A stretch of 64,000 nucleotides of DNA from Dipteronia dyeriana (lineage: Eukaryota; Streptophyta; Magnoliopsida; Sapindales; Sapindaceae). The stretch covers positions 6,901,768 through 6,965,767 of the forward strand of contig CM065300.1 in assembly GCA_032871835.1 (NCBI GenBank), in the 5' to 3' direction. The notes below the pieces were generated by a model. That model saw only the letters and a program-made list of their open reading frames with translations. It was not told the origin of the DNA and did not search any database. The position numbers and the translations under genes were made by a program. This document shows, one piece after another, positions 53,640 through 64,000 of this stretch (positions are counted from its first letter, which is position 1; the number at the start of each line of letters is the position of its first letter).

Positions 53640-56418
53640 ACAATTGATAGGGTGAGAATAGTCATATCTTACAACGGCTGATGAGAGCAATTACCAGACG
53701 GAAATCAGAGGTATTTATGTTCCGATAATCAAGGTTTGTATTTATCAAAGAATTTGAGTTACGACGAACTGGTGTCGATCGTGCAAACCGTTGTGAAGTT
53801 TGATGAGAACAAATACAGTGCTGAGCTACAGTCTCTATCAATTGTTCTTGGGACTACATGTCGTACATCTATAAGAAACAATGACGATGTTCAGTTTATG
53901 CTAGGGGAAGATAGGGTGATCCCTCAAGTATGTGTTAGTCTAATCGAGAGGCCAGCATGAGGTGTCATTGGTGAAGATATCCCTCATCCTGATAACACCC
54001 AACAATTTCGATTGTTAGGCGGAAGCAACTAGTTGTTCACAGAAAGAAGTGGGATTGATGGTCGGGAAAACATATGTGTTGTCCCACAGGAAGTAGCCTC
54101 CCATGATAATAGACCGGAACCTCAATCCAACGATGTATTTGGCTGTCATATTGAGATGAATGGTAGACAGTACAACCACCAATACAATGAGATCTACAAT
54201 AACATTAACAATGAGGAGAATACAACACTGAATGTTGGGGTGAATCATGAGGTGGATAATGAGGGCAATTTAAATTCTATAGAAAATGTAGAGGACAACC
54301 AGGATGATGCATAACCTGTCGAAACGGAAAGATGTGTAAGACATGTACACATATTTAGTTCCAGTGCACCAGATATAGTTGGGACCTCCGAGGGGAGGGC
54401 TAATGTAACTGCAGATGATTCTGATAATGCCACAACATGGGTTATTCCAGGAGCAGAATCATACTTGTTTGGTATTGGTGGAAGCAGGAACTTGTTTGAA
54501 GATGAACCTACAAGCATGATATATAAAGACCAGTTTTTTCCAATGAAAAAGGATTTGAAGAGACTAGTAGGCCATTTTGCAATGCGGCAGAACTTCGAGT
54601 GGAAGGTGAAAAGGTCCAATAAGACAACATTACATCTAGTTTGTTTGATGGGAAATTGTACGTGAAAGTTAAGAGCGGTGAGGAGAGATGAAGGCACATA
54701 ATTTCAAGTAAGAAGTTTTGTCAACGAACACACTTGTCCGTTAGAGGAAATTCACCGCCGGTACCGACAAGCTAATGCAGTCACAATTGGAGAAGTTATT
54801 GCACCTAGACTTCAACAACAAGATGGTCGACTAATGCGTCCGAAGGACATAATCGCCGACATGAAATCAATGTATGGAATCCAAATCATGTACAGTAAGG
54901 CACACGCCGCCCTCGATTATGCGTTGTCACTAACATATGGAACGCATGAGGAAATCTTCCAACTGCTTCCATCATTTGGTTACGTTTTGGAACAACAAAA
55001 TCCCGGCACAATCATTGACTTACAGTGCGACGAATATGGTAAATTTTTATACTTCTTCATATCGATTGGTGCCTCACTTAGAGGATTCCGGACGTGTATG
55101 TGTCCAGTCATTGTCATTGATGGTACCCATTTACAGGGACGATTCTGGGGTACAATGTTTGTTGCAACAACACAAGATGAGAAGGAACATGTGTATCCAA
55201 TTGCTTTTGGATACGGCGACTCAGAAAACAATCTTTCATGGGAATGGTTTTTTGATTGCTTGAAGGGTGCCCTAGGTCATATTGATGAGCTAGTTTTCAT
55301 TTTCGATAGGCATGCAAGCATTGAAGCAGGGATTTCTAAAGTGTTCCCTTATGCCACCCATACCATATGTTGCTGGCACTTTACTGAAAATGTCAAAAAG
55401 CTATTTCATAGGAAGGATATTGTCGCAATAATGGACAAAGCAGCCCGCGCATACATCGAGTTTGAATATAACCAGCATATGGAAGAGTTAAGAAACTTGC
55501 ACCATAATGCATATGATTATGTAATTTATACCGGTCCACACAAGTGGTCCCGTGTACACTGCCCGGAAAGAAGGTATAGGGTGATGACGACTAATGCTGC
55601 AAAATGCATAAACTCATGCCTAAAATTTGCACGCCAACTGCCTATGTTGACTCTGGTTGAGTTCATTAGGAATATGATGCAACAGTGGTTTCATGATCAC
55701 TATAGAGCTACACAAACCATGCGTCATCAGTTGACCGACGCAACACATCTTGTGCTCTTAAAACGTGTGAAGAAGTGTAGTTATTTGACCGTAAATCCAG
55801 TCGACTGGAACATTTTTTCGGTGAAGCGGTCTGGAAAACAGTGGACTGTTGACTTAGCTCGGAAGACTTGTACTTGCAACAAATTTCAAATGGATCATTT
55901 TCCATGTTCTCACGCCCTTGCGGCGGCACGGTAAATTACTGAAACTTGGACTTCACAACTTTGAAAACCTACTGATCATTTTCTCGGTGAAGCTGATTAT
56001 TTTCAATGTTTTTTACAGGGAGCGAAACTTGGACTACACAACTTTGTGTGGGGACTACTACCAGAGACAAACACTTATTAACGCGTACTCGGTTCCTATT
56101 ATACCGGTGGACCATCATTCCGCTTGGGTTGTGCCATCTGACATTGCTCAGAGGGTGATTTTGAATCCAAACTCCAAGAGACAAGCAAGACGCCTGAGGG
56201 CGGGTCGCCATGTTTCGTATTCGGAGAGGACAACTACACAATCCTGTAGAAGATGTGGACAACCAGGGCATAATTCTTGGAGATGTCCTAATCCACCTAT
56301 GATTAATGAAGGTACAAGAAGAGCTGTTCCCGATGAATACCGCCGCAAGTGTAGCATCTGCCATTCAATTGGACACAACAAACAAACGTGCCCTAACATT
56401 GACTCTAATAGGGAATGA
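53640..56418 (+). pseudogene. mudrA-type MULE transposase (broken)
   Basis: The N-terminus (53736-53960) reads NLSYDELVSIVQTVVKFDEN; a frameshift just before it and stops at 54312-54314 and 54663 interrupt it. The catalytic part is one 366-codon frame (54834-55934) with VIVIDGTHLQGRFWGTMFVA and FIFDRHASIEAGI, the first two Asp residues of the DDE triad, then CCWHFTENVKKLF. A SWIM zinc finger (CTCNKFQMDHFPCSH) follows. An intron (55931-56018) splits it from an exon with two CCHC knuckles, CRRCGQPGHNSWRCP and CSICHSIGHNKQTCP, ending in TGA at 56418. The transposase cuts and joins element ends in the nucleus; this copy cannot be made whole. Confidence 0.9.
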
Positions 56419-56544
56419 ATGACAAATTTTTGATCACATTGAAAAAATTTCTCGGTGTATCAGATTCTAATAGTTTGGATTTACAATAATTACTTATTAA
56501 TGAATGAATTAATATTAATGAATGAATAATGAACGAATTAATAT

Positions 56545-59500
56545 TCATGAATTAATTACATGTCTGTGTACATATAAAATGGGAATATACAACAAATCAC
56601 TTGGCGGGCCTGGAGTTAGAAAAAATCTCCATAGCCATTTTCTCCGAATGATCCCCATGTAGTCCTCTGACCAATCAAAAGGCCTTCGACCCGCCAGTAT
56701 GTACTCGATAAGTCTCAAAATATAGGGACCACAGTTACCTCTGCAATTCGGCACATAAAACACCATTAGAAATCGTTCATAAAGAATATCTAAACACGTG
56801 AGTGAAATAGAATGTCTTACGATTTCTTTTGTTGAGGGACTGTAGAAGTATGCACCAGGCTGACCTAGAAGGGCTTATTTTTCAGAGGGAACGCCCGACG
56901 ACCAGCTCGTCGTGCTGTGTGGAACCCCGCGTCACTCAACATGGAGGGTAAAAACCAACGTAATGACCGAACCTGCTGCTGCCTGATATGATAAGGGACT
57001 TCCTGTCTCCAGGGGTCATAAATGTCAATCTTCCAGCGACAAAGGTCGACGCTTACCACCAGCCAATTTTGGGCCCCAACGTTGCACTGAATCAACACCT
57101 GTAATAGTTTGTATGCCGTGTTAGCTGAGAATATACGAACAGTTTTTTTTAATCATCTCCATCATGTAACACTTACCAGGTCAACCTCGTGCCATGGGCG
57201 GTTTCCACTTGTGGTTGCTCCACGGACAATCAGAAGGTCCTCTTCCAACCATCAGGACTGTAACACATTCCACCTTACCATGGTCACAGCACCGTGCGAA
57301 TCATGAGGCATCATCCTCTCCCACATGTACAACATAAGTGGCAGTATAAGCATTAACAATATCGTATTAATAATAAATAACCAGCAAATTCGATTTGATT
57401 CCCAAATGTTATACCTACTTACATAAAATTGTGTATCCAACACGTTGATCCTCTGGTTGTACACATTGTGGAATCCTCGCTGATGCTTGCGAAGAATATC
57501 GAGGTATGCATCCATATGCTGACAAACAATAAAACCACCGTAATTGTTAACAATTCAACAATACTTACACAAACGTTAATATGAAATTTAATAAGTATGT
57601 ACCGTGTCCTCCAAGTCCATGAAGTTGGACTGCATACACATGAACCATCCCGCGGTAACAGGTGTCAGCACGTCCACATCATGTCTGTTTAATGATTGAA
57701 TTACCTTAGCTATATATAAATTTGAATAAACAAGAAATGTATATCCATTTGTATTATAAAAAGTTGGACTTACTGTTCCCCGTTGATGTTCCTCTTGAAG
57801 GTCTTGTATGACGTAAGGTGGTCAGCGTCCACTAGTCTGTGGGGGTCAAAAATGTGTTCCACGGACTCAGGCCGTGTCCTCAACCTCTTTGGACGGTATG
57901 AATGTGTAAGGGCTCACCAACTGCCATATGCGTTTACCTAAACACTTCGATGTATTGGCCGGGGAAGGGGCCCGCTCCGACGGCACAGACATGCTGGGTG
58001 GGGGAGGGGACCGCTCCTAAGGCACAGACATGCTGGGTGGGAAAGCAGACCGCTTTGACGCCACGGACGTGCTGGGTGGGAGAGGGGACTGCTCCGATGG
58101 TACGGACTTGCTGGGTGGGGGAGGGGACCTCTCCGACACCACGAACGTGCTGGGTGGGGGAGGGGAGGGAACCTCTCCGACGCCACAGACGTGCTGGGTG
58201 GGGGAGATGACCTCTCCGACGCCACGGACGTGCTGGGTGGGGGAGATGACCTCTCCGACGGTACAGACGTGTTGGGTAGGGGTGGGGATAGCTCTGACGC
58301 CACATACCTGCTGGGTGGGGGAGGGGACCACTCAGACGCCACATACGTGCTGGGTGGGGGAGGGGACCGCTGTGGCTGAATCGATGTGCTAGAAGGTGAG
58401 GGGATCGATGTGTTGCGAGGTAGGGGGATCGATATGCTACGAGGTGGCTGAATCGATGTGCTAGGAGGTAGGGGGGACCACTGAGCCTGGGTGTCTGTTC
58501 CCCCCGTAAACCTATTAGTCGACCCTCCGGGACTAAATAATAGATCAGGAGGTGGGGGCCATCCCGGTGTGTACTCATGGTGGAACCTTGAATCCCCCGG
58601 ATCATATCCAGTAACAATCGGTGTTGCTGCTGACGATCCTCATCACTCTTCCGGATCATATCCAACAACTCCAAGTGTTGACGTTGTAGATCCTCGTCAC
58701 TCTTCCGGAGGGCTTCACGCACATCGTTCAACATTTTTGCCCATGAAGCCTGAAATCATGTCTACATTGTTAGTAAAAAACTATCAACTGTTAATAAAAA
58801 ACACTAAACTATGTTTTCAACTTACCTCTCCATCACGTCCAATGTCCCCACGGGAATCCCCTGCAGATGTACCATGTCCGGGGGTGGTAAACTGAACCCG
58901 CCTATGCCTATGCATTTCTCGTTGATGGTCTATCTCATATCCCTCACTGTCACTGGGCCTCAAACCCCCAGCAGCTGGCTCAGATCCCTCACTGTCAATG
59001 GTCATGTCTATACCACTGATCCCGCCTAAGGTGGTCTGATGAGAGACCTCAGGCGGCATATCATCCATGTCATCTTCTATATAAAGGCCCCCCCTCGTCT
59101 AGCCAGACATAGTACGGTGCCTGTCTCTCAGCTAGTGTCGGCACCAGTTCCTTGATCGTAAACATCTGAAATATTAGTTAGAATAATGTCATTGTACAAA
59201 TACTAACTAAAAAAAACATTAACAAAATAAATACATACCCTGGCTTTGAAAATCGTTGCTAACTTGTTCCCTCTCGGTTGTTTAGTCAACTCCCACTTCA
59301 AAATACGGGGAGTTAGATCAGTAACCCTCCGGACACCGACCTCATTGGCCAAAGCAGGGATCACCTCCAAAGCAAATATCTGCATAAAAGATAAGTACGA
59401 TAAGTACGATAAGTACTATAAGTATCCATACAATTTTGGGCACCAACAATAAAGTACAATTTGTAGTTCGAACTTCTTACCAACAGGGCATGAGATATAC

Positions 59501-60244
59501 CGTATATGTTGTAGGTCTCCACCCTGTGTACGTTAGCACCCTTTTCCTGCTAGCGTCGCTCGAACCCGTCTCTTCGCCCGTCAAGCGCATGCTTGAATGA
59601 GTGAATAGAATGCCTGTACATGTGGGCACCCCACGGGAACGCGTAGAATGCATCGAGCTCCTCAACCAGCCGAAACTGCCAAACTGGAATCTTAAATCTC
59701 TCATCCACCCCAATCAGTATCAAGTTCAGCATATATAAAAGGCAGAGCTTGACAACATCGTACACCTTTCGAAATCTGTGCTGGTGACAACACCCCTAAT
59801 CTGCTCCAGCGACACCTCCTCGGCTCCAGGAAAGTACCGCTCATGTATGCCATTCTCCATTGCTGCATACATGGTGGTCTCTGGTACAACTCCAAACCAC
59901 AGTCCGGTGATCAGACAAAATTCCACATTCGAAAACCTCACCGACTGGGTTCCTAACATGAAGTGCATCTCATCTGTGGGGCCGTTATGATGGAGCTCCC
60001 TCAAAAGCAACAGATGGATAATACCACCGGAAAACTTCATCTCCCTATGCATCGCCAGGAAATGCCTGAAACATGACGCCATGAACCGCCGGCGATCTTT
60101 ATCTGTAAATTCTACAGGGACACGGTTCAGCGCATCGTCTATATGGGCGAGGGCATCAAAATGGTTGTGTCGTGTCAATTTTCCCTCGTACCAGTATCCT
60201 TCTGGAGTTTTAAGCGAATCCCTCAACCAAATTCTCATCTGCAA
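56545..60244 (-). pseudogene. DUF1985 / Ulp1-type C48 protease gene of the MULE (broken)
   Basis: The 5' exon (60244-59726) starts MQMRIWLRDSLKTPEGYWYE and holds a DUF1985 domain with RHFLAMHREMKFSGGIIHLL and VRFSNVEFCLITGLWFG. Middle exons (59.4-57.9 kb) are proline-rich because of a 39-bp tandem repeat. The 3' part (57.5-56.5 kb) is a C48 (Ulp1) protease: LDTQFY, DLVLIQCNVGAQNWLVVSVD, WKIDIYDPWRQ and NCGPYILRLIEYILAG. In the family a His precedes the Trp of the NWLVV motif; here Asn stands there. A TGA after VRWNVLQS near 57255 and other breaks show decay. The protein may once have been a SUMO-type isopeptidase; its role in the element is unknown. Confidence 0.75.
57955..58375. repeat. About ten tandem copies of a 39-bp unit in the Ulp1 gene
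   Basis: The motif tgctgggtgggg recurs at a 39-base spacing at about 57991, 58030, 58069, 58108, 58147, 58192 (one unit longer), 58231, 58269, 58308 and 58347. The unit is GC-rich and is 13 codons long, so the host frame is kept and other frames also stay open. Confidence 0.88.
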
Positions 60245-60281
60245 TGTAACAGAAATACAACATCATTAAACATAATTTTTT

Positions 60282-60975
60282 TTTAAAAACTCGATCCCTT
60301 TAAAAAAAACTCGATTGATTTACAAAAAAGCTCGATTCCTTTTCAAAAAGACTCGATCCCTTTCAAAACAGCTTGATTGCTTTACAAAAAAGCCCGATTC
60401 CTTTCCAAAAATGCTCGATTGCTTTACAAAAAAGCTCGATTCATTTTCAAAAAAGTTCGATCCCTTTCAAAAAGGCTCGATCCCTTTCAAAAAAACTCGA
60501 CCCCTTTCATAAAAGCTCGATCGCTTTTAAATAAAGCTGGATCCCTTTTAAAAAAAGCTCGATCCCTTTCAAATAAGCTATATCCAATTCAAAAACAGCT
60601 CGAACCTATTCAAAAAAGCTCGAAACATATTCAAAAAAACTCAAATCCTTTTCAAAATGGCTTGATCCAATTAAAAAAAAAACTCGATGCCTTTCAAAAA
60701 AGCTAGATCCCTTTTGAAAAAATGGTCGATCCCTTTTCAAAAAAGCTCGATCTCTTTCAAATAATCTAGATCTAATTCTAAATCAGTTCGAACCTATTCA
60801 AAAAAGCTCGAAACCTATTCAAAAAAGCTCGATCTTTTTCAAAATGGCTCGATTCTTAAAAAAAAACTCGATTCCTTTTCGAAAAAACTCGATTTACCAA
60901 GACCTAATTTTCACGAAAAAATTAGCTTGACTAATCAAATAAGCTCGATTCTCTTGAAAAAAGTCTCGAAAATTC
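60282..60975 (+). repeat. Right array of A-tract/CTCGAT units
   Basis: About 34 units near 20 bp, each an A-run followed by (a/g)ctcgat(c/t)c, with trailing ctttt or gatttac. The A-run is on the + strand, so left and right arrays lie in direct rather than mirror orientation. Confidence 0.85.
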
Positions 60976-61409
60976 ATATTTCATCTTCCTCAACTGATAT
61001 TCAACCAAATTACAAACCCTAACCTAAACAACAACCATTCTCACATCTCTATTTTAACCGGTTTCTACAATTCATATCAACAAAACTCAATTCTAGCATG
61101 TAATGCAAGTTAACAACAACAAAAACGAGGAAAAATAATCAATCTTACCTTTGTCAATCGCAGCTGTTCTCGTCACTTCACCGTCGATTAGTTTCCCGTC
61201 GGTTTGACTGTTACTTCTCTCCGACTTTGAAAACGACAACTTCCTCATTGTTAAAATATTTCGGGGTATTTTTGTCTCAAAGACTCTTTTGGTGCATTTT
61301 AAACATACATTAGTAAAGTGGTGATATTTGCACAACACACCCCTCAAACAGTGCCGATAATTTTTTGACCCCTATAATAATACATAATATATTACGTTAT
61401 ATAATAACA

Positions 61410-61440
<31 letters not shown>

Positions 61441-61540
61441 TAAATTAGATATAATTTATTATTATTTTTAATAATATATATAATCATAATATTATATATA
61501 TTATAGATTATTATAATATATATATATATATAAAATAACA

Positions 61541-61571
<31 letters not shown>

Positions 61572-61975
61572 AATGAATGTTTTTAGTGCTAGTTGGAAAT
61601 ACATTATTTTAGAAGTGCTAGTTGGAAATAAATTATTCTAGAATAAATATATATATATAAATATATAAGAGGAGTACTTAGGTCGTTTGAAAATCTCTTT
61701 CTGTTTTGTCTTAACTATATCAAACGCATAACAGTACAATTAACAGTTTTAAAAAATGTGTTTTTATATATAAAAAAGTGAAAAACAAAAATAAAAATAA
61801 AAAACAAGTATTTTGTGTTTTTCAAATCATTTACTTTTAACACTGGTTTTGTTTTTCAATTTTTTTTTTGTTTTAAAAAAATAAAATGAAAAACAGTTAA
61901 CGAACGCGTTTTCGAAATCGTTTTTGAAAAATAAAAACGAAAACGACTGAAAAACAACTGCATGATGGAGCTTTA

Positions 61976-62686
61976 GGCCCAATTTGGCATTGCTGTGCTG
62001 TGCTGTGTGGAGAAGTGCTTTTGAAATTGTTGTGGGAGAATTGCTTTTGGAATTGTTGTGGGAAGAATCGGTTGAGTGTTTGGTAAACTGATTTTCAAAA
62101 GTGTTGTGATAACTAAAAACAATTTCAATGTGTTTGATAAACTGAAATAAAAAGTGTTGTGAGTGTGTATAATTACTAAAAAGACATAGACATCTAAATG
62201 GTACTAATATGCTATACTTTACATTTTTCTTGTTTATTTGTGTTTAGTGTTAAGTGTTAAGTGTTATAAAATGATGGTACTTTATTGAATTAATTAAACC
62301 CATTTTATATTCTACTTTATTTAATTAATTAGTCTCATTTATTTATTTTATTCTACTTTATTTATTTTATTTCATTTTTATTATACTTTATTGAATTAAT
62401 TGTCCATTTTTTTATACAGTTATGACAACATTTTTTTTGTAAAAAAATATAAGTTCAATTTTTTTTTGTTAAATTTTGTTAAAGGTAAGGACAATAGTAA
62501 AATTTCATTTAATATCACTGTAGAGCCAAAATCCAAAAAACATGTATTGTAGTTCTCAAAAACTCAGTTGGGAGAAGCTAAAAGTGACCAAAAGCTCTTC
62601 CCCACAATTTTTCCAAACACCTTGTTTTAGGTCCAGAATCACTTTTAAACCTAAAAATAACTGAAAAAACAATACCAAACTGGACT
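61976..62686. mobile_element. PIF/Harbinger-like MITE, 711 bp, abutting copy 2
   Basis: The ends ggcccaatttggcattg and agtccagtttggtattg (right end reversed) match at 13 of 17 bases, and TTA lies on both sides (61973-61975, 62687-62689). It shares its left TTA with the right end of copy 2. A gctgtgctgtgctgtg run lies at its left end. It codes for nothing I recognise. Confidence 0.65.
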
Positions 62687-62689
62687 TTA

Positions 62690-63116
62690 ATCACATAAGA
62701 CATAATTCAAGCGTACATATTAACATAACCAAAATCCAATCGTCTCAAATCCAAAGTCTAAACCCGTTCTCACGTGTGTATCATAATGCTAAAATAGCAA
62801 CGGGAGCGACAGGTGTGTGAAAATATTCAAACAGCATAGTACCAAATACACAAGAGCCAAATTACGCAAACAATGTGCCAACGGGCAACAACTACACCAT
62901 CATTTTATCTAACATTTCTTTATTTTCAAAATTAGATCCCTTCTCCTTTTCCCTCCTTCAAATTTCTCTCTCAGTTTCAACTTCTACAATCTACACTCAA
63001 ATGCTCCTCGCAGAACCCTAATTCGTTTCTCCGTACACGAACACGACGACGATAACCGCCACCGTACCCTAGGAAGCGACGACGGATTCCTCGGAATCCG
63101 AAACAGAGACGCTACT
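62690..63116 (+). promoter_or_regulatory. Promoter and 5' UTR of the ANP/NPK1-like gene
   Basis: The last 200 bases are CT-rich (ccctccttcaaatttctctc) and lead to the ATG at 63117. The left part holds the end of the 95-bp duplicated segment at 62690-62729. Confidence 0.5.
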
Positions 63117-64000
63117 ATGCAAGACATACTCGGATCGGTACGCCGATCCCTGGTATTTCGATCCACGTCGGGAGACGATGCCGGAGTAGGATTCAGTGGC
63201 TTCGTCGAGAAGATCGGCTCCAGCATCCGGAAATCGAGAATTGGTTTGTTTTCCAAACCGCAGGTACCGGCCCTGCCGCCGATTTCTAAAACCGACTCAT
63301 CGTCCATCCGGTGGAGGAAAGGTGAGTTGATTGGGTGTGGCGCGTTTGGTCGAGTTTATATGGGGATGAATCTGGACTCTGGGGAGCTTCTTGCCGTTAA
63401 ACAGGTGACTGATTTTTAATTACTATTGTTGTTGGTTTTTTTGCGGAGGTTTTTTTTTTTTTTTTTGAGAAGAGTTTCTATTGTGGTTGTAGGTTTCAAT
63501 TGCAGCGAACAGTGCTTCGAGAGAGAAAACGCAGGTGAGGTGTTGTTGTTTTATTTTTTATTTTTTTAATTGGTTTTCTTTAACCGGGTTTAATAAGTAG
63601 TATGACAACGGCGGCTAAAGAAAATCGAATTCATTTGTACGTAAAAGGTGATTAATTAATCTAAGAATTACTAACTAAAACTGAATCTCAATGAGATTAA
63701 AGTGTGCTACTAAAGTGCCTTTTTGAATCTCACTGATTTTTGCAATCTGCTTTTAAATTTTACATGTCAGGCTCACATTCGAGAACTCGAGGAAGAAGTG
63801 AAGCTTTTAAAGAATCTTAAACATCCAAACATTGTTGTGAGTTACTATATTGTTGGCTTTCGTGGTATTGATTTCATTTGCACAATATCTGATTTGTTTC
63901 TCCTAAATCTTATTACTTAGAGATATTTGGGAACTGCAAGAGAGGATGAATCATTGAATATATTGTTGGAATTTGTTCCCGGTGGATCCATATCATCTCT
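63117..64000 (+). CDS. ANP1: ANP1/NPK1-like MAP kinase kinase kinase (5' part)
   Basis: The first four exons of a MAPKKK: 63117-63404, 63493-63534, 63771-63836 and 63921 to the window end, all in frame. The protein starts [14 protein letters not shown], typical of the ANP/NPK1 group. The kinase domain opens with [20 protein letters not shown] (the glycine-rich loop) and then GELLAVKQ with the ATP-anchoring Lys. [20 protein letters not shown] carries the helix C Glu, and [12 protein letters not shown] follows. ANPs act with NACK kinesins and NQK1/NRK1-type MAP kinases in cytokinesis, and in oxidative-stress signalling. The activation segment lies outside. ANP1, 2 and 3 could not be told apart. 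Confidence 0.92.

Larger units (their letters stand above)
52621..61372. mobile_element. Mutator-like element (Ulp1-carrying MULE), 8,752 bp
   Basis: An exact 10-bp repeat, tataataata, flanks it at 52611-52620 and 61373-61382, in the 8-11 bp range of MULEs, though AT-rich sequence makes chance matches possible. The terminal regions 52621-52745 and 61245-61372 are degenerate inverted repeats sharing tcacc...tta.taa and gtttaaa. Inside lie two convergent genes, a transposase on + and a DUF1985/Ulp1 gene on -, and two CTCGA repeat arrays outside the genes. Both genes are broken. Confidence 0.7.
52119..61972. mobile_element. PIF/Harbinger-like element, copy 2, split by a MULE
   Basis: The left arm 52119-52610 and right arm 61383-61972 match the right and left arms of copy 1 in reverse. 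The ends gggctcgtacagtaagcg and agctccatcatgcag (right end reversed) are flanked by TTA at 52116-52118 and 61973-61975. Without the MULE it would be about 1.1 kb, near the size of copy 1. Confidence 0.75.

Noticed and set aside
57902..58392. Plus-strand frames with repeated TCWVGEGT
   Set aside because: They come from the 39-bp repeat, which is open in several frames. The minus strand holds the DUF1985/Ulp1 gene.
61392..61604. Tyr/Ile-rich minus-strand frame
   Set aside because: It is the translation of AT microsatellites, not a gene.

Overview
This window is plant nuclear DNA, almost certainly from a eudicot. It is AT-rich, its genes have many introns with GT..AG junctions, and the protein genes are plant-specific or plant-typical: a chloroplast DEAD-box helicase, an ADP-glucose pyrophosphorylase large subunit, a GPI-anchored surface protein, a peroxisomal adenine nucleotide carrier and an NPK1/ANP-type MAPKKK. 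I could not identify the species. Exon coordinates were worked out by hand from splice junctions and reading frame; family names come from recognising the sequences, not from a search.

Layout. 1-2311 (+): the 3' half of an RH58-like helicase. 3496-8230 (-): a complete 15-exon AGPase large-subunit gene, tail-to-tail with the helicase. 9.3-16.9 kb: a RING-H2 ubiquitin-ligase neighbourhood with one intact intronless gene (16027-16857), two decayed relatives (9.5-10.4 and 10.57-10.9 kb), a broken RNF113/CWC24-like retained fragment (11.5-12.0 kb, -) and a truncated Mutator-like fragment with a DUF1985 domain. 18.4-19.6 kb: two divergently transcribed MIR395 hairpins, the sulfate-starvation microRNA. 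20-25 kb: mainly non-coding, with a PIF/Harbinger-like element, a hAT MITE with a perfect 8-bp target duplication and a DUF761 pseudogene. 26287-28304 (+): a GPI-anchored protein gene of the At5g19250 type. 29187-31787 (-): a complete 5-exon PNC gene. 63117-64000 (+): the first four exons of an ANP/NPK1 kinase, running off the window.

From 32.8 to 62.7 kb the window is a graveyard of nested transposons. A hAT element (35142-50385) was split inside its transposase by a Ty3/Gypsy Tat-lineage retrotransposon (36254-48248; two 848-bp LTRs; TSD tatag) that carries a broken antisense gene. A solo LTR of the same family sits at 33425-34278 inside another element. Further right, two related 1-kb PIF/Harbinger-like elements (50959-51960 and 52119-61972) lie in opposite orientation. 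The second was split by an 8.75-kb Mutator-like element (52621-61372; 10-bp TSD) with a mudrA-like transposase on + and a convergent DUF1985/Ulp1-protease gene on -, bracketed by A-tract/CTCGA repeat arrays. A third PIF-like element (61976-62686) abuts it at a shared TTA.

The host genes do not form a functional unit. The most notable biology is the divergent MIR395 pair, the RING-H2 gene birth-and-decay cluster, and the layered transposon insertions, whose order can be read from the target duplications.
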